DNA of 59,792 bases. It comes from a bacterium. GTDB lineage: Bacteria > Armatimonadota > UBA5829. The notes below the pieces were generated by a model. That model saw nothing but the letters and a program-made list of their open reading frames with translations, did no database searches and was not told where the DNA came from. The stretch is from the NCBI GenBank assembly GCA_021373255.1, contig JAJFTD010000029.1, positions 1 to 59,792 of the forward strand, given 5' to 3'. Both the position numbers and the translations under genes were made by a program. Positions 45,330-54,332 of the stretch are shown in pieces (position 1 is the stretch's first letter; every line of letters begins with the position of its first letter).

Positions 45330-46754
45330 ATGACATTGGAATCTAACATACTTAGAATGCTTCCGTCGGTAGAGGAATTGATGAACACCCCGGAAGTCGC
45401 GCAGCTAGCGGAAGAGCACGACCGTGATTTAGTGGTCCATGCTGCCCGATCTGTGATTGATTCGACAAGATCAGAGATAATCAAGTCTGGCCAACTAGAT
45501 AAAGCCGAGGAAATAGTTTCGCTCAAGAGCATCAGCTCTCGGGTGGTGTCTTGTGTGGAAGCAAAATTCTCTCCTTCACTGCGTTGGGCGATCAATGCTG
45601 CCGGGATTATTTTGCATACGGGGCTTGGCCGTGCAGTAATGTCCGAAAAGGCCATTGAGGCTGTAAACGATGTCATAAAGGGTTATTGCACGCTCGCCAC
45701 AGACATCGAAAAAGGGCAGCGCTGCTCCCGTGATGTTCACTTCAGCGACTTGCTTTGTGAAATCACCGGAGCCGAAGCAGCCACTGCCGCAAACAACAAC
45801 GCCGCTGCGACTATGCTTGTTCTAAACACCCTCGCAAAAGGTAAAGAAGTCATCATCTCACGTGGCCAGCTTGTCGAGATCGGCGGATCATTCCGAATGC
45901 CGGATGTGATGGAGTCCAGTGGAGCCATTATGCGGGAAGTCGGCACCACCAACAAGACCCACCTCAGAGACTACGCAGCAGCCATCAACGAGAACACCGG
46001 TGCGATCCTCCGTGTGCACATGAGCAATTACCGTATAGTCGGCTTCTTTGAAGAACCCTCGATTGAAGACATGGCAAAACTGGCAAGGGAGCATGGGTTG
46101 CCCATAATTGATGATTTAGGGAGCGGCGCGCTATTCGATCTCAGAGAATTCGGCCTTGAAAGCGAGCCAATGGTCCGTGACAGCATCAAAGAAGGAGTCG
46201 ATGTCGCCTGCTTCAGTGGTGACAAGCTCATCGGTGGTCCACAAGCAGGCATAATGGTGGGTAAGGCCAATGTCATACGCCACATAAAGAAAAATCCACT
46301 GGCTAGAGCCCTACGTATAGGCAAAATGGAAGTTGCAGCCCTTGAGGCTACGTTACGCCTATTCCTTGAACCCGGCAAGCTCAAACAAACACATCCAACA
46401 TACAGGATGCTTTCTCTAACTGTAGACGAGATCCAGACACGAGCGCAAGCCGTAGCAAATCATCTACTCGATTCCATTTCCGACCACGCCGAAATATCAG
46501 TTATCGACGGCAGTTCTCAGGTCGGCAGTGGCTCAGTGCCGGCAGAGATGATGCCTACCAGGTTATTGGGTGTAAGACCTATATCGATGTCCGCAGACGC
46601 ACTGGCAAGGAAATTGCGCCGTAGCAGCCCACCTATATTCGCCCGAATTCACCAAGAGGCAGTTCTGTTCGATTTCCGTACTATTCAGCCGAACGAAGAC
46701 GAGTTGGTGGAAAGGGCTCTTCGGGAGATTCTGGTAACTGTCACGCTCGATTGA
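45330..46754 (+). CDS. selA: L-seryl-tRNA(Sec) selenium transferase
   Basis: A 474-residue PLP enzyme that converts Ser-tRNA(Sec) to Sec-tRNA(Sec) with selenophosphate. N-terminal domain LPSVEELMNTPEV is family-typical, followed by NAAGIILHTGLGRAVMSE near residue 90, then NNNAAATMLVLNTLA and the LPIIDDLGSGALFDL cofactor Asp motif. The PLP-binding Lys lies in CFSGDKLIGGPQAG near residue 295, then KKNPLARALRIGKM. The length is normal. ATG 45330 follows AAGTAGGA; longer upstream starts lie in the previous gene. It is in the same direction as selD and selB. Confidence 0.97.
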   Translation: MTLESNILRMLPSVEELMNTPEVAQLAEEHDRDLVVHAARSVIDSTRSEIIKSGQLDKAEEIVSLKSISSRVVSCVEAKFSPSLRWAINAAGIILHTGLGRAVMSEKAIEAVNDVIKGYCTLATDIEKGQRCSRDVHFSDLLCEITGAEAATAANNNAAATMLVLNTLAKGKEVIISRGQLVEIGGSFRMPDVMESSGAIMREVGTTNKTHLRDYAAAINENTGAILRVHMSNYRIVGFFEEPSIEDMAKLAREHGLPIIDDLGSGALFDLREFGLESEPMVRDSIKEGVDVACFSGDKLIGGPQAGIMVGKANVIRHIKKNPLARALRIGKMEVAALEATLRLFLEPGKLKQTHPTYRMLSLTVDEIQTRAQAVANHLLDSISDHAEISVIDGSSQVGSGSVPAEMMPTRLLGVRPISMSADALARKLRRSSPPIFARIHQEAVLFDFRTIQPNEDELVERALREILVTVTLD

Positions 46755-46778
46755 TTGCTGGTATAAGGAGAATCGAAT

Positions 46779-48251
46779 ATGAAAATACACCATGTGCTTT
46801 GCTCCATCGCTTTATTATTCTTCATTGGGGCCGTTCCCAGCATTGCCGCCATTGAAGATGAGCAGGGTGGTTGGCACAAGGTCCAGAGTTCCGGCGTTGT
46901 TATTGAGTTCCAAGATGGATTAGGACCACTCGCCCGACAGCTCATGCCTGAAGCCATAAAACTTGCACAGGATGGCCCTCAAGCCCAACGCGAGCGTGAG
47001 ATCAACAAGCTAATGATGAGGAAGAATGAGATACTCCGGTTCGTCGCAGCTCAGTTGGACCTTGCGAAACCGAACAAAGAGTCAATTAATTACTTTAATA
47101 GTATCGGGCAGGTGATGACCGCGTTTCCCGGTCCCAGGCATATAAGACTCTGGCATACACAGATGCTAAGGGATGCTGTTAAGGTAGGGGATGGGGTTCC
47201 GTGCGTCATATACAACCCCGAAAGTGATCAGTTCGACACTCTCTTTCATGCGAAGATGTTTAATGGGATTGTGTTTGCCCCGGCTCCGTTGTCTATCCCA
47301 ATCGACGTGAGTTTTGCAAAGCCACAGTTGGATCAAGCTCTCGAATACCTTAATGCCCAACAGAAAAAAGTTGATCTGAACTCGACCAGACACGCTTTCT
47401 TCCATGAGATAACTGAAATAATGATCATTACGAGCACGCCTCTCAAGGGATGCTGCTTCCGCCGGTGGATCTGTGATGGTATGGCCGATTATGTCGGTGA
47501 ACTGTGCCTGGGTAGGTTCGTGGGCAAGTCGGTCATGAAAAAATATATGGAAGACCAGGTATTACGCATAAATGAGTTTGCCTCACTGCGCGAGCAAGTG
47601 GATCTCGTGGGTTGGAGGGCTGTGGAGTGGGAAAACGAGCTTCCAAATAAGATGAGAAGTGAACTAATTGACCCTCACTATACTTTCGCGGCATACGAAA
47701 TACGAGAACTGGTAAAGCGACACGGCCCAGATGTACTTCCAAAGATATTTAGAGAGATACGCAAGGTGAGAGCCGATGGAGGTCAAATGATCCTTGATGC
47801 TATCTCGAAGGTTACATGTGAGGACTTTGCTGCTCGACTCTCGGCATACGGAGCTAAAAATAACGACGAATTCAAAGGTATTGGATTCTTTCAGTTTCAA
47901 GTATTCTACCTTTTAGGAGATAATACTGCACCGATTACCAATGGCACTGAAGTACCATTAATCACAGATGGAGAGCATGGTATCGCGGGCTCGGTCTTTG
48001 TTGATACATTGAATTATCCACTGGAGGTAAAGTGGGAAGTCTCGGGTGCTTCCAATAGAAAATGGGTCGGTGGCAGAAAGGAGAAGTCAAATATAGTGTC
48101 CGAAGATGAATATCCACTTATACAATATGTAATGTCGGAGTTGTTTTCTTCCGGCAAGCTCAAGCCAGGGGATAACACCCTGTCGCTCTATCTGCAGGGC
48201 AAGTTAGCTAAGCAAGTGAAATTCAAGTTGGTTCCTGCGTCTGGATCATAA
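46779..48251 (+). CDS. Exported protein with degenerate peptidase-MA-like motif
   Basis: A 490-residue protein between selA and selD. A signal peptide (VLCSIALLFFIGAVPSIAA) is clear. Near residue 210 the segment AFFHEITEIMI resembles the HExxH zinc motif of gluzincin peptidases, but the second His is Glu. About 20 residues further, ICDGMADYVGEL resembles the 'EGxAxY' third-ligand helix, with Asp replacing Glu. So the fold may be kept while zinc chemistry is altered or lost. The C-terminal 110 residues look like a beta-sandwich. It is unrelated to Sec synthesis in any known way. Ribosome site AAGGAG precedes the ATG. Confidence 0.72.
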   Translation: MKIHHVLCSIALLFFIGAVPSIAAIEDEQGGWHKVQSSGVVIEFQDGLGPLARQLMPEAIKLAQDGPQAQREREINKLMMRKNEILRFVAAQLDLAKPNKESINYFNSIGQVMTAFPGPRHIRLWHTQMLRDAVKVGDGVPCVIYNPESDQFDTLFHAKMFNGIVFAPAPLSIPIDVSFAKPQLDQALEYLNAQQKKVDLNSTRHAFFHEITEIMIITSTPLKGCCFRRWICDGMADYVGELCLGRFVGKSVMKKYMEDQVLRINEFASLREQVDLVGWRAVEWENELPNKMRSELIDPHYTFAAYEIRELVKRHGPDVLPKIFREIRKVRADGGQMILDAISKVTCEDFAARLSAYGAKNNDEFKGIGFFQFQVFYLLGDNTAPITNGTEVPLITDGEHGIAGSVFVDTLNYPLEVKWEVSGASNRKWVGGRKEKSNIVSEDEYPLIQYVMSELFSSGKLKPGDNTLSLYLQGKLAKQVKFKLVPASGS

Positions 48252-48301
48252 TTTCGGCATTTAGCTACCTGCAGCCCCAAGAATTTGAAAGGTATCTATA
48301 C

Positions 48302-49900
48302 GTGATCGACCTCGAAAAAAGAAAAAGGATAATGCAGCGCTCAGTCAAGCTCGGCCATTGCATTTGCAACCCCAAGCAAGGGTGCCCGTGCATCGTATTC
48401 AAGACAAAAGACGTCTGCCCATGTGCTGGGGAGCGCCTTGAACAGGCAGTCGAGGATGTGGCTCTGACCACATTGGTCGAAAAAGCTGGCTGCGCCTCTA
48501 AGATAAACCAAAACGATCTGAAGAAGGTTCTCACTGGTCTTCCTGAAATATCGAATCCCAATGTGCTGGTCGGGACAAACACATGTGATGATGCCGGTGT
48601 TTATAAGTTAAGCGATGAGATGGCCCTTGTTCAGACCGTGGATGTCTTTACTCCCAGCGTTGACGACCCTTACACATTTGGTCAAATTGCAGCGGCTAAT
48701 TCTCTGAGTGATGTATACGCGATGGGTGGCGAACCCTTAACGGCGCTGTCGGTGATCGGGTTTCCGATTGAGACTCTGAGCCACCGTGTTATGACCCAGA
48801 TGCTCCGCGGCGGGATGGACAAGATGACAGAAGCCGGGGTGGCAATAGTAGGCGGCCACAGCATCAACGACAAAGAGCCCAAGTTCGGCTATGCTGTCAC
48901 TGGCGTTGTAAACCCGTCGAGAATAATAACCAATGCCAAGGCGCGCCCTGGCGACCTGCTGGTGCTGACCAAGCCGCTTGGTGTCGGCATCATCAGCTTC
49001 GCCGGACAAATGGGCATGGCTTCACCATCGGTGTTGGATGCGGCCGCCAGTTCCATGACCGAGCTCAATAAAGCAGCCGCAGAAGTGATGCTGAAAGTCG
49101 GGGTGGAGGCGGCGACTGATGTGACTGGTTTCGGCCTGCTCGGGCACCTGGGCGAGATGGCGACCCAAAGCGGAGTAACGGCGGAGATTTACTTCGATCA
49201 GGTTCCTGTATTCGATGAAGTGATGGACTACGTATCGCGCGGAGTTATTTCAGGAGGAGTTGAGCGCAATAAGGAGCATTCGTCCAAATTGGTAGTTGCC
49301 GATGCTGATATCACAGAAGAGATGGCATGCGTACTCTATGATCCTCAGACTTCTGGTGGTCTATTAATCGCAGTGCCAGAGGATAAAGTCGAGGCGTTAC
49401 TTAATAGTCTGCTCGATCGTGGAAACAGGCACGCATGCGTTATCGGAAGATTACTGCCTGAATCAGAGGCGCGCGTATTGCTCAAGACAACAGCCTTCGG
49501 CTCATTCCGAGAACAGAATTTGCAAGACACGGGGTTAAGGGAGGAAAACACTATGGACAAAATCAAGACTGATGGATGCTGCTGCTCAAACGCGGAGACT
49601 GATGGCAATGGTCACCTGCCCGGCCTTGCGACTGCCACGAGTCAGGACACACAGAAGATGATGGGCGCATTTATGAACTCGGTCTATGCTGAAGGTGCTA
49701 TCACCTCCCGGAATAAGGAACTTCTTGCAATCGCTTTATCCGTGCTGTCGAAATGCGAGCCATGTGTCAAAATCCACATCAATGAAGCGAAATCTATGGG
49801 TGTCAGCGAAGATGAGATAAGTGAGGCTATCTGGATGGCGATATCCTTTGGCGGCGCACCTGTGATGATGTTCTATCGTTCTATTACGGAGAAAGCCTGA
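48302..49900 (+). CDS. selD: Selenophosphate synthase with Cys-rich N-terminus and in-frame AhpD-like domain
   Basis: A 532-residue reading frame. Residues 1-45 form an unusual Cys-rich segment (GHCICNPKQGCPC, then VCPCAGE). The SelD core spans about 60-400: active Cys-Lys motif KAGCASKINQ (the second Cys of the usual GCxCK is Ser), the ATP-binding DDAGVY, then TVDVFTP, DVYAMGG and GGHSIND. After residue 415 the frame runs on into an AhpD/carboxymuconolactone-decarboxylase-like domain with a CxxC (LSKCEPCVKIH). An ATG at 49553 has a strong ribosome site (AAGGGAGG) 8 bases upstream, so the 115-residue AhpD part may also be made alone. The N-terminal start could be GTG 48302 or ATG 48332. Confidence 0.92.
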   Translation: MIDLEKRKRIMQRSVKLGHCICNPKQGCPCIVFKTKDVCPCAGERLEQAVEDVALTTLVEKAGCASKINQNDLKKVLTGLPEISNPNVLVGTNTCDDAGVYKLSDEMALVQTVDVFTPSVDDPYTFGQIAAANSLSDVYAMGGEPLTALSVIGFPIETLSHRVMTQMLRGGMDKMTEAGVAIVGGHSINDKEPKFGYAVTGVVNPSRIITNAKARPGDLLVLTKPLGVGIISFAGQMGMASPSVLDAAASSMTELNKAAAEVMLKVGVEAATDVTGFGLLGHLGEMATQSGVTAEIYFDQVPVFDEVMDYVSRGVISGGVERNKEHSSKLVVADADITEEMACVLYDPQTSGGLLIAVPEDKVEALLNSLLDRGNRHACVIGRLLPESEARVLLKTTAFGSFREQNLQDTGLREENTMDKIKTDGCCCSNAETDGNGHLPGLATATSQDTQKMMGAFMNSVYAEGAITSRNKELLAIALSVLSKCEPCVKIHINEAKSMGVSEDEISEAIWMAISFGGAPVMMFYRSITEKA

Positions 49901-49904
49901 TAGA

Positions 49905-51851
49905 ATGCGTGTAGAAAACAGCCACGCAATAATAGGCACCGCAGGCCACATAGATCATGGCAAGACTGCCTTGATTAAGGCTCTTACTGGTATTGATGTA
50001 GATACCCTCGCCGAAGAAAAGCGCCGTGGAATTACCATCGAACTCGGCTTCGCATTTCTCGACGCACCTGTCCTTGATAAGGAGATCATCTTTATAGATG
50101 TGCCTGGCCACGAAAAGCTCATCAAGACAATGGTTGCCGGAGCAAGCAACATAGATGCCGTGTTGTTCGTCATTGCAGCCGACGATGGAATCAACGTGCA
50201 GACCCGAGAGCATTTCGATATCCTCCAGCTCCTCGCTATCGAGAATGGGGTCATCGCGCTGACAAAATCTGATTTAGTAGACAAAGATCACATCAGCGCC
50301 GTCATCAATGACATCAGAAATCTAGTTGCCGGGACATTCCTGGAAAGCGCGCCGATTATACCTGTCTCATCCGTCACAGGCGAAGGTGTAGAAGAGATAA
50401 AAGCCGCGCTTGTAAAAGCGGCTAGCAAGATACGCAAACGCCGAGACACCGGCATTTTCAGAATGCCCATAGACAGAGCATTTACCATGCAGGGGTTCGG
50501 AACCGTAATTGCCGGCACCATATTATCCGGGCAGGTAAATGTTGGAGACAAGATCGAGATATTGCCTGATGGGCTCACAACCCGTGTCCGTGGGATTCAG
50601 GTTCATGCAAAAAGCATTCAGGAATCGCACATCGGCATTCGCACCGCCATTAATTTGCAAGATATAAAGAAAGAACAGCTTCGACGAGGCCAGACTGCAG
50701 TAATGCCGGGCTCCGTATCTCCGACCACCCGGTTGGATGCACAATTTCATCTCCTGCTCAGTTGCAGCGAAGACCTGAAGAATAGAACGAGAATCCGTCT
50801 TCACATCGCCGCAGATGAGGTGATAGGGCGGCTCATCCTGCTTGATAGTGATAGGTTGTCGCCTGGTCAGACGGCAGTCGTTCAATTCGTGCTGGAATCG
50901 CCCACTGTTGCGCTGCCAAAGGATCGCTATGTTATTCGTACGTTCTCATCTCTGATGACAATCGGAGGTGGCGTTATCCTGGACGCGCAGCCCAAGTCGC
51001 ACAAACGTTTCGACACATTCGCAGTAGACGCGCTGCGGAAGCTAAAAGGCGGGATTAATGATGTTGTAGAGCAGGCCTTTGTAAAATCAGGCGTTGTCCC
51101 ATTAAGTGTTGCAGAGGTTGCCGGTTCGATAGGTGAAAGTGAGGATGAGGTCGTTGAAGTTGTGCAACAATTGCTGGATGAAGAGAAACTTTTCAAAATT
51201 ACTCCCAAAGCTGCAGAAGATGTCGTCGACATCAGACGCGGCAAGTTTATCTCTGCCGAAACATATTCTGCACTAGTCGATAAGCTGCTCGCCATTCTCG
51301 AAAACTATTACACAAATAACCCTTATCGGGTGTTCATGCCATCGTCCGAACTCCAATCTCGATTCTGTAAATTGGCTGATAAGCAGGTCTATATCGCTAT
51401 TATTAGCAATCTCAGTGAGCAGGATGTTCTGCGTGCGATGGGTGTAAAGATCGGGAAAAAAGATAGGCAGCCACAGTGGCAGCCAGGTGAGCATGACCTT
51501 GCTGAAAAGATAGAGAAGATTTTCGAGAACGAGTGCTACTCAACAAAACCGGAAGATGAACTGCAAGGCGAATTGAAGATCAAGCTCAATGTATTTGAAA
51601 ACATCATGACTGCCTTAGCTGACCAGGGGCTGCTTGTCAGGTTGGGGGATAGAGTTACTTATCACAAAAAGCATCTTCAGTCTGCGCGGGAGTTCGTAAC
51701 AGGCTATATCCGAGAGAATGGCAGCATCACCGCTCCCGAATTGCGTGACAAGCTGGGCGTTACTCGCAAATATGCAGTTGCGATACTCGAATATCTCGAT
51801 AATACACAAGTTACCCGGAGACTTGGAGATAAACGTGTGCTCAAATCTTAG
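49905..51851 (+). CDS. selB: Selenocysteine-specific elongation factor
   Basis: A 648-residue GTPase that brings Sec-tRNA(Sec) to UGA codons marked by a SECIS element. GTPase motifs: G1 GTAGHIDHGKTALIKAL, G2 RRGITIELGFAFL, G3 DVPGHEKLIKTM, G4 ALTKSDLVDKD. Domains II and III follow (MQGFGTVIAGTILSG). The C-terminal 250 residues contain the winged-helix repeats that bind the SECIS RNA, ending with AVAILEYLDNTQVTRRLGDKR. Length matches bacterial SelB. It starts 4 bases after selD and completes the Sec decoding set. Confidence 0.97.
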   Translation: MRVENSHAIIGTAGHIDHGKTALIKALTGIDVDTLAEEKRRGITIELGFAFLDAPVLDKEIIFIDVPGHEKLIKTMVAGASNIDAVLFVIAADDGINVQTREHFDILQLLAIENGVIALTKSDLVDKDHISAVINDIRNLVAGTFLESAPIIPVSSVTGEGVEEIKAALVKAASKIRKRRDTGIFRMPIDRAFTMQGFGTVIAGTILSGQVNVGDKIEILPDGLTTRVRGIQVHAKSIQESHIGIRTAINLQDIKKEQLRRGQTAVMPGSVSPTTRLDAQFHLLLSCSEDLKNRTRIRLHIAADEVIGRLILLDSDRLSPGQTAVVQFVLESPTVALPKDRYVIRTFSSLMTIGGGVILDAQPKSHKRFDTFAVDALRKLKGGINDVVEQAFVKSGVVPLSVAEVAGSIGESEDEVVEVVQQLLDEEKLFKITPKAAEDVVDIRRGKFISAETYSALVDKLLAILENYYTNNPYRVFMPSSELQSRFCKLADKQVYIAIISNLSEQDVLRAMGVKIGKKDRQPQWQPGEHDLAEKIEKIFENECYSTKPEDELQGELKIKLNVFENIMTALADQGLLVRLGDRVTYHKKHLQSAREFVTGYIRENGSITAPELRDKLGVTRKYAVAILEYLDNTQVTRRLGDKRVLKS

Positions 51852-51885
51852 TCATCAGAATCTTGCTGTAGGGGAGACAAACTTT

Positions 51886-52172
51886 ATGATGAGCATTAGC
51901 GGGATCGGTTTGAATGATGTTCAGGCTGTCTACAGCGGCCCGGAAGGTGATCTGTGGGAGCTAATTATGGGCCGACAGGTGCACATCGGTGGTTTCAAGT
52001 CATCAATGGACCTTATTGAGAAAGCTGGTATAGGTTCGCTTCAGATGCCCTGAGAATCATCGGCTATAACTCCGATTTATTCCAATATCTGGCAGGCGAG
52101 ATGGTGTTCGCCCAGTAACTCGCCCACGCAGGAAAGATCATTCAGGGACTTTTCGTTACCCGAAAGATATAA
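51886..52172 (+). pseudogene. SAM methyltransferase remnant, both ends kept and middle lost
   Basis: The first ~50 codons from ATG 51886 (ribosome site GGGGAG) give a typical N-terminus, with GLNDVQAVYSGPEGDLWE and GRQVHIGGFKSSMDLIEKAG. From 52041, in another frame, the C-terminus follows: DALRIIGYNSDLFQYLAGE, then an in-frame TAA, then LAHAGKIIQGLFVTRKI and a stop at 52170-52172. From memory, class I SAM methyltransferases of the dimethylglycine/sarcosine type found near selB have these two ends separated by about 180 residues containing the SAM-binding core. That core is gone. It is a decayed gene with an internal deletion, a frame change and a stop. Confidence 0.8.
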
Positions 52173-52187
52173 GAAAAAGAGGAAAAG

Positions 52188-53450
52188 ATGAGCAAATGCA
52201 GCGGTGACAAGCAGGTTAAGGCCAAAAATTGCGATCCGTGTTCTCCTCCCAGCGTTGACTGCTGCTCCAGTGCAGTCACCACAGAGCAGAACGATAGCCC
52301 GACATTGTGGTTTGAGAACATGATCGATAATTGCTACGACTACGCTATCGATGCGAAGTCAAACAGCAGACCGATTGTAGGCATTATGTGTGAGTATGCC
52401 CCCCGAGAGCTTATAATGGCTGCGGGAGGTGTCCCCGTTTGCTTGTGCGGCGGATCTGCAAAGACTATTCCTGCGGCTGAAGATTACCTGCCTGCCAATC
52501 TATGCCCACTCATCAAATCTACATTCGGTTACCACATCACCAAAACAAATCCGTTCCTCGAAATGGCTGATCTCGTTGTCGCAGAGACCACATGCGACGG
52601 CAAGAAAAAGATGTTCGAGCTGATGGCTGAGACCAAAGCCGTTCATCTGATGGAATTGCCGCAGAAGCAAGACGATAGCGAAGCTTTCGAGCATTGGGTA
52701 ACTGAGATACATAAGCTCAAGGCTGAATTGGAGACTCGTTTCGATGTGCAGATCACTCCTGAGAAAATTCGTGAAGCAAGCCGAATAATGAACCGAGAAA
52801 GGAATCTTCGCCGTGGGCTTGCCGGGTTGATGAAAGCAGATGCGCCGCCCTTGACCGGACGCCAGCTTCTTAACTTCAAAAGCATCATCTCCGGCATCCC
52901 CACAGACTTGGAGAAATACGAAGAAGCAGCGGAGATTCTTCGTAGTCATTCGCGCAATGGCGACATGTCTTCCCGTGTTCGAGTCCTGCTGACGGGTGTT
53001 CCGGTGGTCCACGGCGCGGAACGGGTAGTCGACATCATTGAAGAAAGCGGCGGTCTTATAGTGTGCATGGAGAACTGCACGGGCCTAAAGCCCATTTTGG
53101 AGGATGTGGATCTCAATGCCGCCGATCCTATTCGCGCTCTCGCAAAGAAGTATTTTCACATCCACTGTGCTGTGATGACCCGCAACACCCGCCGTATTGA
53201 TTACCTCCGCGCACTAACCGCCGAGTATCGAGCAGAGTGTGTCATCGACCTCGTATGGCAGGCATGCGTCACCTATGATATTGAATCTTACCAGGTTCGG
53301 CGGCTCGCGGAGCAGGAATTGCATGTTCCTTATCTGCGCATCGAGACAGACTACTCACCATCAGACTCCGCGCGAATAGCCGTTAGAGTAGAAGCACTCT
53401 TTGAAACGCTTCGCAGTAGCTATCGCACTGGACAGCCGTGCCGGAAATGA
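52188..53450 (+). CDS. 2-hydroxyacyl-CoA dehydratase D-component-like / double-cubane protein
   Basis: A 420-residue Fe-S protein of the HgdB/FldB/BcrC family. The N-terminal 30 residues are Cys-rich (KNCDPCSPP, VDCCSS). The conserved core holds PRELIMAAGGVPVCLCG, then CPLIKSTFGY and ADLVVAETTCDGKKKMFE, which provide cluster ligands. Further Cys lie in GGLIVCMENCTG and at VWQACVTYD. Because it is a single subunit with its own activase, it fits the double-cubane cluster protein type, which can reduce small difficult substrates, more than a two-subunit dehydratase. The substrate cannot be named. Ribosome site GAGGAAAAG precedes ATG 52188. Confidence 0.9.
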   Translation: MSKCSGDKQVKAKNCDPCSPPSVDCCSSAVTTEQNDSPTLWFENMIDNCYDYAIDAKSNSRPIVGIMCEYAPRELIMAAGGVPVCLCGGSAKTIPAAEDYLPANLCPLIKSTFGYHITKTNPFLEMADLVVAETTCDGKKKMFELMAETKAVHLMELPQKQDDSEAFEHWVTEIHKLKAELETRFDVQITPEKIREASRIMNRERNLRRGLAGLMKADAPPLTGRQLLNFKSIISGIPTDLEKYEEAAEILRSHSRNGDMSSRVRVLLTGVPVVHGAERVVDIIEESGGLIVCMENCTGLKPILEDVDLNAADPIRALAKKYFHIHCAVMTRNTRRIDYLRALTAEYRAECVIDLVWQACVTYDIESYQVRRLAEQELHVPYLRIETDYSPSDSARIAVRVEALFETLRSSYRTGQPCRK

Positions 53451-53558
53451 AGAAGCATTATTGCCGAATTGCGACGGCTTTTCTTTACGGTTGATCCATG
53501 TCCTACTCGTTACACGCTTGAGTGCACTTATAGAAATTGCAATCGGACGGAGGAGAAG

Positions 53559-54332
53559 ATGATCGCAGTTGGAGTAGACGCAGGGTCCAGAGCCATTAAG
53601 ATCGTGTTGATGGACTCGGACACTCGGAGCATATTGGCCACAGGGTTAGTGAAGCAAGGTGTTAACAGTGATGAGCTGACCTCGCATCTTCTGGATTGTC
53701 TTCTTAATGAGTGTGCCCTTAACAGAGATGACATTGGTTATGTTGTCGCAACCGGCTACGCACGAAATCGTATCAGTATCGCTGACACGACCATAACTGA
53801 AATCACCTGCCACGCTTGCGGTGTCCATCACGTGGTTCCAGACGCACGGACAGTTGTTGAGATAGGTGGCCAGGACAGTAAATTCCTCCACCTAGACCCT
53901 ACTGGAGCCGTCCATGATTTCGCGATGAACGATCGGTGTGCAGCCGGCACCGGCCGGTTCCTTGAGGTCGTTTCCGAGCGCCTTGGGGTGGGGCTCGAGG
54001 ACCTGGGCCAAATGTCGGCTAGAAGCAGCAATCCAGCGGTTATCAGCAGCATGTGTATTGTCTTCGCTGAAACAGAGATCATCGGGCTTCTCTCCGCTGG
54101 TGCTGCGCCTGAGGACATCGTCGCAGGCGTTCAGAACGCTATAGTCACCCGCGTTGCCAGCATGGCTGGAAGAAGCATCACACCCCCCGTGGTTTTCACC
54201 GGTGGCGTGGCATTAGTTCCGGGAATGAGCCAGGCATTGGAAAGACTCATCGGCCAAAGCGTAACCGTCGCCCCCAACCCGCAGATGACAGGCGCACTTG
54301 GGGCCGCAATCCTCGCATCAAAGCAGGCATAG
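53559..54332 (+). CDS. ATP-dependent activase of the dehydratase family (BadF/HgdC type)
   Basis: A 257-residue ASKHA-fold ATPase. It begins GVDAGSRAIKIVLMD, a phosphate-binding loop, then VVATGYARNRI and EITCHACGVHHV. The 4Fe-4S ligand Cys residues of the homodimer are in ITCHACG and in NDRCAAGTGRFLEVV. GGQDSKFLHLD and VVFTGGVALVPGM are further family motifs. It transfers one high-potential electron to its partner protein with ATP hydrolysis. ATG 53559 follows GGAGGAG; upstream in-frame codons back to the previous UGA are rejected. The partner is the adjacent upstream gene. Confidence 0.93.
   Translation: MIAVGVDAGSRAIKIVLMDSDTRSILATGLVKQGVNSDELTSHLLDCLLNECALNRDDIGYVVATGYARNRISIADTTITEITCHACGVHHVVPDARTVVEIGGQDSKFLHLDPTGAVHDFAMNDRCAAGTGRFLEVVSERLGVGLEDLGQMSARSSNPAVISSMCIVFAETEIIGLLSAGAAPEDIVAGVQNAIVTRVASMAGRSITPPVVFTGGVALVPGMSQALERLIGQSVTVAPNPQMTGALGAAILASKQA

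Noticed and set aside
48490-48540. SelD itself as a selenoprotein with Sec in the active site.
   Set aside because: The active-site codon is TGC (Cys) in GCASK; no in-frame UGA occurs there.
53448-53558. The UGA ending the dehydratase gene is in frame with the downstream activase, so a Sec-linked fusion was considered.
   Set aside because: The activase has its own strong ribosome site (GGAGGAG) and starts exactly at the conserved domain. The 36 codons between show no domain-like sequence, and so short an open stretch is common by chance.
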